Assembly (NCBI GenBank): GCA_001465015.1
Contig: LNEO01000113.1
Span: 21,961-85,960 of the forward strand
Length of the DNA: 64,000 nucleotides
DNA from: Deltaproteobacteria bacterium Ga0077539
GTDB taxonomy: Bacteria; Myxococcota_A; Polyangia; Polyangiales; Ga0077539
Reading direction: 5' to 3'
The position numbers and the translations under genes are program-made. Below, in pieces: positions 26,714 through 35,896 of the stretch (position 1 is its first letter; every line of letters begins with the position of its first letter). The notes under the pieces are model-generated. The model was not told the DNA's origin. It did not search any database and saw only the letters and a program-made list of their open reading frames with translations.

Positions 26714-27850
26714 GTGCGATCGATCGCGGTGAAGCTTGCCCTCGTGCTCTCGGGCGTCGTGACGACTACAGTGCTCTGGACGCCGAACGCGCAAGCGCAG
26801 AGCGCGCAGCTCGTCGTGACGTTTCCGTTCGTCGGAAACGCCACCGAGGAGCTGCTCGATACGTCGTATCTCGCGGCGCGCGCCGCGCTCGCCGCGCGCG
26901 GAGCGACCGTGCCCGAACGGAGCACTGTGCGTGCTGCGCTGCCGGTGGCTCCGCCGACGGACACCGCCGGCATCGTGGCCTTCGGGCGCTCGATGGGCGG
27001 GACGCACGTCCTCACGGGTCGGGTCACGCCGCTCACTGGCCAGTACAACCTCGAGCTGCGCCTCTACGACGTGTCCAACTCTCGAACCGCGACGGTGAGC
27101 GAGAACGTCGGACTCCAGGAGGAGGGCGAGGTCATCGCGCAAATGGTCGCGCGGTTGTTTGTGCCTGGCGCGATGCAACCCTCGCCCGAAGAGCAAGCGC
27201 GCATCGACGCCGAGCGCCGGAGGCAAGAAGAAGAGCGCCGCGCCGCAGAAGAAGCGCGCCAACGCGAAGCAGAAGCGGCCCGCGAGCGCGAGCGACTCGC
27301 GCGCGAAGCAGAGCGACGTCGGCGCGCCGAGGCCGAGCTCGCGCGACAGGTCAACAATCGTTTCGCAGCGGGTGGGCTCGTGTCGGTGTCCCTCGTCGGT
27401 CAGGTCGGCGCGCGCGTGACGGCGCCGACGGGGACCCGTCCGCCCGGAGCGCCCATGCCCACGTCGCTGGCGGCGGGATTTCGCGCCGAGGGCAGCTACG
27501 CGATCGCGCCTCGGTGGGGCATCGAGCTCGGCGGAACGATCGGCGTCACCACGTCGCCGTCCGTCGCGCTGTTGTTCGCCCCGGTCGCGCGAGTGAACTT
27601 TCCCGTGCGTGGACCGCTGCCGTTGCGCGGTTCGGTTGGGCTCGCCGCAGGTCTCTACGCGAGCACGAGCGGCAATCAGGTCGCTACGTTCTGGGGCGCG
27701 ATCGATGGTCGCGTCGAGTACGACATCGTACCTGCGTTTACGCTCGTGGCGGGCGCTGTCGTGGACCTTGCGCCAGGAGCGCTCGTCAACGTCAGCGGTA
27801 CGCTTGGTCTGCGGTTGCACTTCGGCGAGCCATCGCCGACGACGCCCTGA
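26714..27850 (+). CDS. Exported coiled-coil protein with C-terminal barrel-like region
   Basis: About 378 residues from GTG 26714, giving a signal peptide (VRSIAVKLALVLSGVVTTTVLWTPNAQAQ). Residues 30-150 resemble a small alpha/beta domain that builds a composite score-like fold (VVTFPFVGNATEELLDTSY, GGTHVLTGRVTPLTGQYNLELRLYD). It is akin to TolB N-terminal or FlgO-like domains in which a per-function level is assembled. Residues 158-215 are an Arg/Glu/Ala single alpha-helix. Residues 220-378 are short amphipathic strands with turns, as in an outer-membrane barrel or surface sandwich (GIELGGTIGVTTSPSVALLFAPVARVNF). An envelope role is likely; the function is unknown. It follows ftsK by 58 nt. 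Confidence 0.6.
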   Translation: MRSIAVKLALVLSGVVTTTVLWTPNAQAQSAQLVVTFPFVGNATEELLDTSYLAARAALAARGATVPERSTVRAALPVAPPTDTAGIVAFGRSMGGTHVLTGRVTPLTGQYNLELRLYDVSNSRTATVSENVGLQEEGEVIAQMVARLFVPGAMQPSPEEQARIDAERRRQEEERRAAEEARQREAEAARERERLAREAERRRRAEAELARQVNNRFAAGGLVSVSLVGQVGARVTAPTGTRPPGAPMPTSLAAGFRAEGSYAIAPRWGIELGGTIGVTTSPSVALLFAPVARVNFPVRGPLPLRGSVGLAAGLYASTSGNQVATFWGAIDGRVEYDIVPAFTLVAGAVVDLAPGALVNVSGTLGLRLHFGEPSPTTP

Positions 27851-27864
27851 TACCGTTCGGAATC

Positions 27865-29082
27865 GTGAGCCGAACGTGGGTACTTTGCGCGCTCCTGGTG
27901 GCGAGCGCGCCAGCGTGCGAGACCGCTGTTCGCCTGGGAAACACCGGGCCAAACGTCACCGCGTCTTCCGGTGGCACCCCATCGCCCGCGCGTTGCGAAT
28001 ACACCGTGCGCGAGCTCCCCGCGGAGACCGAGCGCGTCTCGACGGTGCGACCCGATCAGGCGCGGCGATGGCTGACGGACTCGTCCTTCATCGAGCGCGA
28101 ACAGTGCCCCGCGCAGCTCGCGAGGATCGTGGTCGAGTTCGCAGATGGCGACGTCATTCCCAGTGAAAACGATGTCCGATCCGCGCTGCGCGCCGTCGTG
28201 CGAGCGCCGAACAACGGCCCGGACTCGGTCGCGTGGGACATTCAGCACGACGGTCACCACGTGCGCGCGCACATCCTCACCACCCTCCTCGCTCGCCGCG
28301 GGTGGAACGCGCACAAGCTCTTCGTCATCGGAGAGCTCGCCCCGCGCGACGTCGATCAACGCTATCTCCGCCGCGGCGGAATGCTCTTCGACGGGCAAAC
28401 CACGCCGGATCCGCGTCAGGCTCGTCGGTGGCTCTGGCACGTCGCGCCGCTCATCGTCGTGCGCGTCGACGGCCGCGCGGCTGCGAGCTTCGCGTGCCCC
28501 GACGACCGTGAACAGCGCTGCGCGCTGCGCGTGCTCGACCCGAGCATCCGCGCCGGGCGAGCGACGGCGACGACCGATGATGCGATGGGGCTGTTTCTGT
28601 TGAGCGACTGGCTTCGCGCGCTGAGACCGCAAGAGAGCGACGCGCGACAGGGCCTCTCGCTCGAGCTCGCGAGGCGCTCGCAGATGCTCCCTCGCTCGGT
28701 TCACGGCGGATCGAGCGCCACGGTGAGCGAGCTGGTCGTCACCGAGTCCGAGCAGTGCCCCATCGGCGCCGACGCGCTCGCTTCGCGGCGCAGCGCCCTG
28801 CGCGCGAGCCGCCACGGCGACGCGCAGGCCGCCTATCGCGCCGTGCTCTCTGTGCGCCCCGCGAGCGCCGAAGCGCCAGCGATGGTCGAGCTCGAGGGGA
28901 TCAACGAGACGCTCATCGTGCGCGATGCTTCGATGCTCGCGAGCCTCGAGCAAGCGCGCTCGAGCGGATCGCTCGCATCCGTCACGTACGCCGACGCCAC
29001 GAGCGAGGTGCGCACCGTTCGCGTCGAGAGCAGCACCGCGCCGAGCGCGTGCCTTCGCGCTGCGATTTCGCTCGGCGATTGA
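27865..29082 (+). CDS. Lipoprotein resembling protein glutaminase, nucleophile Cys replaced by His
   Basis: 405 residues from GTG 27865; the signal ends LVASAPAC, a plausible lipobox. Residues 120-235 look like the protein-glutaminase/Gln-deamidase papain-like core. They hold DGHHVRAHILTTLLARRGWNAHKLFV (usually DGCxARAH with the nucleophilic Cys), then WLWHVAPLIVV with His192, then RVLDPSI with Asp225. The base His and the Asp are conserved in place, but residue 131 is His, not Cys, so ordinary thiol deamidation is unlikely. The later part has TPR-like and small beta segments. Family assignment rests on motif memory, not a search. It is probably co-transcribed with the gene ending at 27850 (14-nt gap). 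It converges with the TPR lipoprotein. Confidence 0.55.
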   Translation: MSRTWVLCALLVASAPACETAVRLGNTGPNVTASSGGTPSPARCEYTVRELPAETERVSTVRPDQARRWLTDSSFIEREQCPAQLARIVVEFADGDVIPSENDVRSALRAVVRAPNNGPDSVAWDIQHDGHHVRAHILTTLLARRGWNAHKLFVIGELAPRDVDQRYLRRGGMLFDGQTTPDPRQARRWLWHVAPLIVVRVDGRAAASFACPDDREQRCALRVLDPSIRAGRATATTDDAMGLFLLSDWLRALRPQESDARQGLSLELARRSQMLPRSVHGGSSATVSELVVTESEQCPIGADALASRRSALRASRHGDAQAAYRAVLSVRPASAEAPAMVELEGINETLIVRDASMLASLEQARSSGSLASVTYADATSEVRTVRVESSTAPSACLRAAISLGD

Positions 29083-29096
29083 TCGAGCGCTGTCGC

Positions 29097-31253
29097 TTAC
29101 GGCGCGCCTGCGTCGCCGCTCGGTCTCGCCGCGCTCGGCGCGAGTCGCCGATCGAGGTCCCACGCCACGTGGTACTCGTTGTAATAGAGCATGTCCGTTT
29201 GAATCGTGCTCCGCAGGTGACCGATCGCGGCGGAGCGATCGTTCGCGATCAGCCCGTGAAGCGCCTCGTAGAAGTGCGCTTCTGCACGCTGTCCGGCGCT
29301 CGTCGCGTGCGACGCGAGCTGCTCGAACGTGAGCACTCCCGCCGCGCGTTGCGCGAGCCTTGCGGTCCACGGCGATCGCTCGCCAGCTTGCGTCGCGATG
29401 GTGCGAAGCGCCGCGAGCGCGGCCTCGTCCTCCGCGCCCGCGAGCTTCGAGCTTGCCCAGCCCCACAGCGCGAAGTACGTCTCCCAGTTGCGATCGAGCG
29501 TGAGCCTGCCGCGCGCAGCGCGCGCGACGCGCGCGGCGTCTGCCCAACGCTCTCGGCTCATGAAGAACACGACGGCGCTGGTCGCCACGGCGCGGTCGTC
29601 CGGCGCTGCGGCGAGCGCTTGATCCCAGCTCTCCTTGGCGACTTCCGCGCGGCCGAGCCCGTCCGCCGCGAGGGCGTGCTGCATCAGCGCGCGGGCCTTT
29701 CGATCTCCTTCGAGCGAACGCGCGAGGGCAGCGAAGGCGGCTTCGGCCTGCGTGTAGAGCGCGGTCGCCGCGGCGCCGTTCACCAACTCGAGCGCCTGCG
29801 CGCGGCGCAGCTGCAAGAGCGGGAGCACCTCGCTGCTGCTCTCGTCGGACGCCACCGGGAGCCTGCTCGCTTGTTCGAGGATCGTGTCGGCGCGACGACC
29901 ATCGCCTCGTCGCCAGGCGATTTCTGCGCGAAGCATCAGCGCGCCCCGCGGAGGTCGGGCGGCGCGCGCGGCGCGTTCGAGCAGCTCTTCCGCGGCGCTC
30001 AAGCGCGCAGCGCCGACTTCGAAGTGGGCCGCAGCGAGGTCGATGTCTGCCTCGTCGAGCGGCGCGGCGCGGCCCGAGAACCGTCGAGACCATTCGGCGC
30101 TGAGCGCGCGTAGCTGCGCGATCGCGGCCCGTCCTGCGTCGGTGTTCTCCGAGCTCACGTCGGTCTCGAGCCAGCGCGCGGTGGCTGCGATGGCGCGGCC
30201 GAGCTGCTCGGGATCGTCGGGGCGCAGTCGCGCGGCCGCCTCGTGGTGCATCGCGCACAGGCCGTGCTCTTCGTCGCGGTCTGCCGCGACCGCGAGGCAC
30301 GCCGCGAAGCGCGGGTCGTCACGAAAGAGGCGACGCCCGGCGCGGCACACGCCCGCCATGGCAGTGTTGTCCACGCGTTCGAGCTGCTGGGCGAGGGCGA
30401 TGTATCCCTCGGCCGAGCCGTCCGCGATGACCGCGTTGAGCACCGCGGCGAGCCCGCGACTTCCAGAGCCTGTCATCTCTTCGGTGTGCTGCGCGGCGCC
30501 AGCCACGTCGCCGATTCGGAGATGGAGAATGGTTACGTCGATGATCGGGCGCTCGACGGCGCGCCGAAGTGGAACGAGCTCGTCCGGTGTTCGGGGCTCT
30601 GGCGTGGGCCGAGTGATTTCGCGAAGCGCTTCGGCGCGGCGCTGCTGCGAGTGCTCGCGCGAGCGATCGACGAGCGAGCGCTCAGGGAGGATCCTCGCGA
30701 CTTCGCGGAAGATTTCGGACATCTCCGCGTGAAACACCCATGGAGATCGATATTCGCGTCGGTTGGACTCTCCCCAGCGGAGGACCTCTTGGAATCGATC
30801 CGACGCGTCGCGGTCCGGCGTTCGGAGCAGGGTGAGCACCCGGTTTGCCGCCAGGACGCGGGGCTCGTCGCCGCGGGGGCTCGCCAGCTCGAGCAGCCCT
30901 CGCGCGAGCGGCGCGAGCGCGTCGGGGAGCTGGCCGCTGCGCAGCTCGTCAGGCGTGTAGTGCACGAGGGCGCCGTGCATCGCGTTGACGGCGCGATCGT
31001 AGTCGCCGGCTCCCAAGCGCTCGATGCCTCGCGTCGCCCAGTGACCGGCGATCGCGTCCCGCAACGGACGATTTCCGGCCGTCGCCTGCTCCTCGTCCAT
31101 CCTTCGCACGAGCGCGGCGAAATTCGCTCCAGTGACCGCGGTGGGGGCGGCGGTCCGCTCGTTGTCAGGGAGCGTCGAGCGCCCTTGAACCGGCGGGCGG
31201 CACGCCGAAACACTCACCGCCAGCGCGAGTAGCAGTCCAGACTCGAATCGCAT
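29097..31253 (-). CDS. TPR-rich lipoprotein
   Basis: 718 residues. Signal MRFESGLLLALAVSVSAC with lipobox ending in Cys18. The rest is almost entirely helical, with TPR-like pairs (for example DYDRAVNAMHGALVHYTPDEL and HEAAARLRPDDPEQLGRAIAATARW). It also has Pro/Glu breaks and the Ala-rich WADAARVARAARGRL unit. The first 30 mature residues are a linker. Such proteins bind partners at the outer membrane; none can be named. It diverges from the large kinase gene at 31388 over 134 nt, and its 3' end faces the protein-glutaminase-like gene 14 nt away. Confidence 0.68.
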   Translation of the reverse strand: MRFESGLLLALAVSVSACRPPVQGRSTLPDNERTAAPTAVTGANFAALVRRMDEEQATAGNRPLRDAIAGHWATRGIERLGAGDYDRAVNAMHGALVHYTPDELRSGQLPDALAPLARGLLELASPRGDEPRVLAANRVLTLLRTPDRDASDRFQEVLRWGESNRREYRSPWVFHAEMSEIFREVARILPERSLVDRSREHSQQRRAEALREITRPTPEPRTPDELVPLRRAVERPIIDVTILHLRIGDVAGAAQHTEEMTGSGSRGLAAVLNAVIADGSAEGYIALAQQLERVDNTAMAGVCRAGRRLFRDDPRFAACLAVAADRDEEHGLCAMHHEAAARLRPDDPEQLGRAIAATARWLETDVSSENTDAGRAAIAQLRALSAEWSRRFSGRAAPLDEADIDLAAAHFEVGAARLSAAEELLERAARAARPPRGALMLRAEIAWRRGDGRRADTILEQASRLPVASDESSSEVLPLLQLRRAQALELVNGAAATALYTQAEAAFAALARSLEGDRKARALMQHALAADGLGRAEVAKESWDQALAAAPDDRAVATSAVVFFMSRERWADAARVARAARGRLTLDRNWETYFALWGWASSKLAGAEDEAALAALRTIATQAGERSPWTARLAQRAAGVLTFEQLASHATSAGQRAEAHFYEALHGLIANDRSAAIGHLRSTIQTDMLYYNEYHVAWDLDRRLAPSAARPSGDAGAP

Positions 31254-31387
31254 CAGCGCCCGAACGCTACCGCACGAACTCGCTCTGTGCTCGCCCCATT
31301 CGCGCTCGCCCCGAAAGCACGTAACGCTCGGTTGTGGCTCGCAGCGGCACCCCTATTCTCGGTATGCTGCTCTCGCCTGAGCTTTCG

Positions 31388-34300
31388 ATGACAGAGACGA
31401 CGCTTCTGTTCGGCAAATACAAGCTGCTCGAGCTTATCGCTCGCGGCGGCATGGCCGAGGTATTCAAGGCGAAGAGCTTTGGCGCCGACGGCTTCGAGAA
31501 GGTCGTCGTCATCAAGCGAATCCTTCCTGAGTTGGCTCAGAACCAGCAGTTCGTCGAGATGGCGATCAACGAGGCCAAGCTCGCCGTCGCGCTGTCCCAC
31601 GCGAACATCGTGCAGGTCTTCGACCTCGGCCGCGAGGAGGACACCTACTTCATCGTGATGGAGTACGTGCACGGGATGGATTTCGCCGACGCGCTGAGGC
31701 GTTCGCGAAAGCGTGGCGAGCGAGCGCCAGTCGAGCTGTGCGTCTACACGTGCTCCGAGACCGCCCGCGCGCTCGACTACGCGCACCGACGACGCGACGC
31801 GCAGCTCCGTCCGCTCAACATCGTTCACCGGGATATCTCGCCACAGAACCTCCTTCTCTCGTTCGAGGGCGAGGTGAAGGTCACTGACTTCGGCATCGCC
31901 AAGGCGCGAACGTCGATCGAAGAGGCCGGCACCATCAAGGGCAAGTACGCGTACATGGCCCCCGAGCAGGCCAAGGGGCAGCCCGTCGACGCGCGGGCCG
32001 ACGTGTTCGCGCTCGGCGTGGTCCTCTACGAATCGCTCATCGGAAAGAACCCGTTTCAAGAGCGCACCGCGTACGAGACGTTGCGCAGGGTGCAGGCGGG
32101 CGAGAAGGTTCCTCTCGCGATCGCGTGGCCCGAGTGCCCCGAAGAGCTGGCGCGCATCGTCGAGAAGGCGATGCACCCAGACCGCGAGAAGCGCCACGCT
32201 TCTGCCGCAAAGCTCTATGAAGACCTCGCGGGATTTCTCTACTCGTCGCGAAAGCGCGTGACCTCGCACGACATGGCCGAGTGGCTCGAGCGCCTTCGCG
32301 ACGACGCCGGCCAGACCAACGAAGCTGATCGCGTGCGAGACGCGCTCGAGGACGCTGGGCGATCGAGCGTTCGAACCCCCGTCGAGATCCCGGCGAGCAG
32401 CTCGAGACCGGGACCGAGCACCAGCACCGGACGTGGGCGAACGTCGCTCGAGCGCCGAGACGCGACGCTCTTGTGCGCGGATTTTCCTGCGCACGTTGCG
32501 AAGTTGACCGAGCCGCTCGCCGCGATCGCCACGCGGTACGGAGGCGAGGTGGTCGCGCACGACGACGAGCACACCGTGTGGCTCTTCGGCGCGAGCGCGA
32601 CCGATGGCCGCGACACCGAGGCCGCCGCGCGCGCCGCTCTCAAGCTGCGGCAAACGCTCGCTCGCGATCCGCGGCTCGCGGACGTGGGCGTCGGCTTGCA
32701 CGCGGCGCGCATCCATGTGCGCCTCGACGGAACGATCGAGCGCGACCAGTGGTACACGAGCGCGCTCGCAGTCGTGCGTGACCTCGCACGCGCCGCGCCG
32801 TCGAAGGTGTACGCCAGCGAACCCGTAGGGCGAATCCTCGGCGACACGTTCGTGCTCGACGCCATTCGCACCCGCGAGCCGGGGCTCGAGCGCGTCGCTG
32901 GCACGACGCTGCTGCTCGGCCCAGCTCGCTCGGCGCACGAGGGCGCGAGGCGCAAGTTCGTCGGCCGCAAAGAGCCCTTTCGAAAGATGGGAGACCTCTT
33001 CGCGCGCGCCGGTCGGCACGGCGTGCACGCGATCGCCGTCGTCGCGGAGCCCGGCGTGGGCAAGACGCGCTTTCTCGGAGAGGTCGAGTATCGGCTCCGC
33101 CGCATGAATCACCCGATGAACTGGTATTCGGCGGTGTGTCTTCCGTCAGACCGAGAGGTTCCCGGCGCCGCGGTCGCGGGCATCTTTCGGGCGATCCTCG
33201 CCATCGACGAGACCGACCTCGAGAGCGTCGTCCGCGAGAGGACCGGTCGGCTTCGCGAGCTCGGGCTCAACCCGGACGAGATGGCCGCGGTTTCTCGGGT
33301 GCTCGGACTGTCGCTCGAGCAAGAGCCGGCCGCTGCCGGTCGCCCGTTGCGCAGCGCGCTCATGCGCGTGGCTGCGTCGCTCGCTCGCGATCGCCTCACC
33401 ATCCTCATGTGGGACAGCGCCGAGCACATGGACGACGAGTCCCAGGCGCTCGTGGACGAGCTCGTGCGCAACGCAGGCAGGGCGCGGCTGGTCGTCGTCG
33501 TCGCCTGTCGCGCTGGCTTCGTCTACGCGTGGAAGGACGCGCCGGCGGTCTCCGAAATCGTGCTCGGGCCCCTCACCGACGAGGACATGCGCTCGCTGAT
33601 CGCGCTTCGGCTCGGCGTCGCAGAGAACATCCTGCCCCGTGAGCTCGTCGAGGAAGTCGCCGCCAAGAGCTCGGGCAATCCGCTGTTCATCGAAGAGCAC
33701 CTGCGCTCGCTCGTCGACGCGGGCGCCGTCGAAGTGCGGGATCAGACCGTCGCGTTTCGTCGCTCGGTCGCTGAGGTCGAGGTGCCCAAGACGCTTCGCG
33801 GTCTCGTGAGCGCCGAGATCGCCAGGCTCACGCAAGCCCAGCGAACGCTCTTGCAAGTCGCCAGCGTGCTCGGTCCGCGCTGGTCCGAAGAGCTCCTCGC
33901 GGAGACCTCTGCGATTCCCCCGTCCGAGCTCATCGAGACGCTTCGCTCGCTCGTCGCTCGAGGCTCGCTCGCTGTCTTCGGAGGCGAGTACGCGTTTGCT
34001 CACGAGATGCGGCGCGAAGTCGTCTACGAGAGCCTCGCGCTCGAGACGCGCCGAGAGCTGCACGCCACGGTGGCCGCGGTCGTCGAGCGGCTCTATGCCG
34101 ATCGGCTCGACGAGATGAGCGAGCGCCTCGCCCTTCACTATCGCGAGTGCAACGACCGCGCGAAGGCGATTCACTACCTCGAACGCGCCGGGCGCAAGCG
34201 CCACGCAGAGCGAGCGTTCGCCGCGGCTGCGGTGCACTTCGCGCGCGCCGTCGAGCTTGCGCAGGCCGCGCCGCGACCGGACACCGACCACGTTCTCGGG

Positions 34301-35314
34301 TTGTACGCGCAGCTCGCGGAGTCCGCGGTCGAGGGCGGGCACGCCCCTTCGATCGAGCGCCTCAAGCTTGGCCTTCAGTACGCTGAAGAGCTCGGCGATC
34401 GACTCGCGACCCAGCGGCTGTTGCTCTTGCTCGGGCGACTGCTGTTCGTCGTCAATCGGTTTCGAGACGCCATCGCGCACCTCGACCGCGCTCGCTCGCT
34501 CGTCGATCGCGACCGCGATCGCCAGACCCTCTTCGAAGTCACGAGCACGATCGGTCACGTCTACGCACGCAACGGCGAGTTTGGTCGAGCGCAGGGGCTG
34601 CTCGCAGAGGCCGTCGCGCTCGTCGACGATCGAGGCGACAGCAAGGCGCTCGGCGCGGCGCTGCTCGCGCTGGCTCGTTGCCAGGGATCCGCTGGAGACA
34701 CCGACCGCGCGGAGGCGACCCTCGAGCGGGCTCGCGGCGTCGCCGATCGCCTCGGAGACACCGCGCTCAAGACCGACGCGCTGAAGACCTCGGCGCTGAT
34801 CTGGTATCACGCGCGGGATTTCGAGCGCGCCGCGGTCGAGTCCGAGCGCGCGCTCGAGATGGCGCGCGAGTTCGATCTTCCCTACGAGATCGCGGTCAAC
34901 TCCCACAACGCCGGCGACGCGTGGATGCGCCTGGGTGACTACCGCAAGGCGTTTACAAACCTTCGGATCTCGCAGTCGGTCTCGCTCGAGCACGGCTTCG
35001 ACAAGATGCTCAACATCAATGACACGGTGTTGGCCTTCGTCGACGCGGTGGGCTTCGGCAGCGAAGAAGCGCGCGGCCGCATCGAAGCGACACTCGCCTA
35101 CTCCGATGCGCACGGGTACAAGTGGGACGCGCTCCACGCGCGGTTCTTGCTCGGCGTGCTCGCGCGCGAGCGAGGCGAGGTCGATACCGCGAGGCAGCAG
35201 ATCCGCGAGGCGCTCACGCTCGCACAAGAGCTCGACAATCACCTCTACATCGAGGATTGCCAGCGATTGCTGCGGGAGATGACGAGCGTCCCGCCTCCGC
35301 CCCCAAAGCGCTGA
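31388..35314 (+). CDS. Ser/Thr protein kinase with cyclase-like, AAA ATPase and TPR domains
   Basis: About 1308 residues from ATG 31388 (ATG 31364 and GTG 31334 are in frame alternatives). The kinase domain spans 8-285: glycine loop IARGGMAEV, Lys43, Glu61, HRDISPQN at 146-153, DFG at 166-168 and APE-type MAPEQ at about 189. Residues 357-495 resemble a class III nucleotidyl cyclase core, with one metal Asp (LCADF) and a weak second site, so activity is uncertain. A P-loop ATPase follows from about 522: Walker A AEPGVGKT at 552-559 and Walker B LTILMWDSAEH. TPR helices fill about 880-1308. The fusion type is common in myxobacteria and probably senses or times a signal. Its targets are unknown. 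Confidence 0.88.
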   Translation: MTETTLLFGKYKLLELIARGGMAEVFKAKSFGADGFEKVVVIKRILPELAQNQQFVEMAINEAKLAVALSHANIVQVFDLGREEDTYFIVMEYVHGMDFADALRRSRKRGERAPVELCVYTCSETARALDYAHRRRDAQLRPLNIVHRDISPQNLLLSFEGEVKVTDFGIAKARTSIEEAGTIKGKYAYMAPEQAKGQPVDARADVFALGVVLYESLIGKNPFQERTAYETLRRVQAGEKVPLAIAWPECPEELARIVEKAMHPDREKRHASAAKLYEDLAGFLYSSRKRVTSHDMAEWLERLRDDAGQTNEADRVRDALEDAGRSSVRTPVEIPASSSRPGPSTSTGRGRTSLERRDATLLCADFPAHVAKLTEPLAAIATRYGGEVVAHDDEHTVWLFGASATDGRDTEAAARAALKLRQTLARDPRLADVGVGLHAARIHVRLDGTIERDQWYTSALAVVRDLARAAPSKVYASEPVGRILGDTFVLDAIRTREPGLERVAGTTLLLGPARSAHEGARRKFVGRKEPFRKMGDLFARAGRHGVHAIAVVAEPGVGKTRFLGEVEYRLRRMNHPMNWYSAVCLPSDREVPGAAVAGIFRAILAIDETDLESVVRERTGRLRELGLNPDEMAAVSRVLGLSLEQEPAAAGRPLRSALMRVAASLARDRLTILMWDSAEHMDDESQALVDELVRNAGRARLVVVVACRAGFVYAWKDAPAVSEIVLGPLTDEDMRSLIALRLGVAENILPRELVEEVAAKSSGNPLFIEEHLRSLVDAGAVEVRDQTVAFRRSVAEVEVPKTLRGLVSAEIARLTQAQRTLLQVASVLGPRWSEELLAETSAIPPSELIETLRSLVARGSLAVFGGEYAFAHEMRREVVYESLALETRRELHATVAAVVERLYADRLDEMSERLALHYRECNDRAKAIHYLERAGRKRHAERAFAAAAVHFARAVELAQAAPRPDTDHVLGLYAQLAESAVEGGHAPSIERLKLGLQYAEELGDRLATQRLLLLLGRLLFVVNRFRDAIAHLDRARSLVDRDRDRQTLFEVTSTIGHVYARNGEFGRAQGLLAEAVALVDDRGDSKALGAALLALARCQGSAGDTDRAEATLERARGVADRLGDTALKTDALKTSALIWYHARDFERAAVESERALEMAREFDLPYEIAVNSHNAGDAWMRLGDYRKAFTNLRISQSVSLEHGFDKMLNINDTVLAFVDAVGFGSEEARGRIEATLAYSDAHGYKWDALHARFLLGVLARERGEVDTARQQIREALTLAQELDNHLYIEDCQRLLREMTSVPPPPPKR

Positions 35315-35326
35315 GCGCGCTCAGCG
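35309..35326. terminator. Perfect 18-bp palindrome across two convergent stop codons
   Basis: CGCTGAGCGCGCTCAGCG is fully self-complementary. It contains the TGA stop of the kinase gene (35312-35314) and, on the other strand, the stop of secG (35321-35323). Transcribed either way it forms a strong GC hairpin with a minimal loop and no U-tract. It may help end both transcripts or simply reflect selection on the shared sequence. Without a U-run it is not a typical intrinsic terminator. Confidence 0.4.
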
Positions 35327-35791
35327 ATCGGCGCCGGACGGCGTTTCAGCGTTGGGCGCTGCCGCTCCGCCTTCGGCCGACTCGGCCGCCGCGGGTGCTG
35401 CGTCCGACGCGGGCTCCGCGGTCGGAGCGCTGCTGCTGGTGTTCGATGCGCTCGCGCTGCCGCTGTCGGCCGCCGCGCTCGCGTCTGCTGCGCCACCGTC
35501 GCTACGGCCGCCGACGGTGACCGTCGTCGACGCCGGGTCGCTCGCGGCCAGGCCGCGGTCGCGGGTCGAGCTGGCGAGATAGCCGAGCGTCGCGCAGGTG
35601 AACATGAACATGAACGCGACGATGCTCGTGAGGTTTTGCAGGAAGTTCCCCGCGCCTCGACCGCCGAACACCTGCTGCGACGCCGCGCCCGAGAGCACTC
35701 CCATTCCGCCCGATCGCCCGCTCTGCAGCAGCACGACGGCGATCAAGAACAGGCAGAGAATGACATGAATAATCGTGAGGAACGTGGTCAT
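35321..35791 (-). CDS. secG: Protein-export membrane protein SecG
   Basis: 156 residues. Two hydrophobic spans, about residues 3-23 (FLTIIHVILCLFLIAVVLLQ) and 53-72, flank the conserved loop QSGRSGGMGVLSGAASQQVFGGRGAGNFL typical of SecG. The spans join SecYEG and help translocation. A 75-residue C-terminal tail of Ala/Ser/Asp/Pro follows, longer than in E. coli (110 residues total). The position after pgk and tpiA matches the common gap-pgk-tpiA-secG order. It is last in the unit and its stop is 6 nt from the kinase stop. Confidence 0.92.
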   Translation of the reverse strand: MTTFLTIIHVILCLFLIAVVLLQSGRSGGMGVLSGAASQQVFGGRGAGNFLQNLTSIVAFMFMFTCATLGYLASSTRDRGLAASDPASTTVTVGGRSDGGAADASAAADSGSASASNTSSSAPTAEPASDAAPAAAESAEGGAAAPNAETPSGADR

Positions 35792-35896
35792 CGCGGAGAC
35801 GTCACCCGCGCGTCGCGTAGCGGCAGCGCGGTTCCATAGGGAGGGATTTGGGGGGTTGAAGGGGGACGGGAGGGTCGCGGGGTTTCGGGCAGGGAG

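Noticed and set aside
23398..27048. Open frame of 1216 codons on the minus strand opposite ftsK.
   Set aside because: Composition is Arg/Asp/Ala-rich as expected for a GC3 shadow; it has no domain match and covers ftsK, whose motifs are intact on the plus strand.
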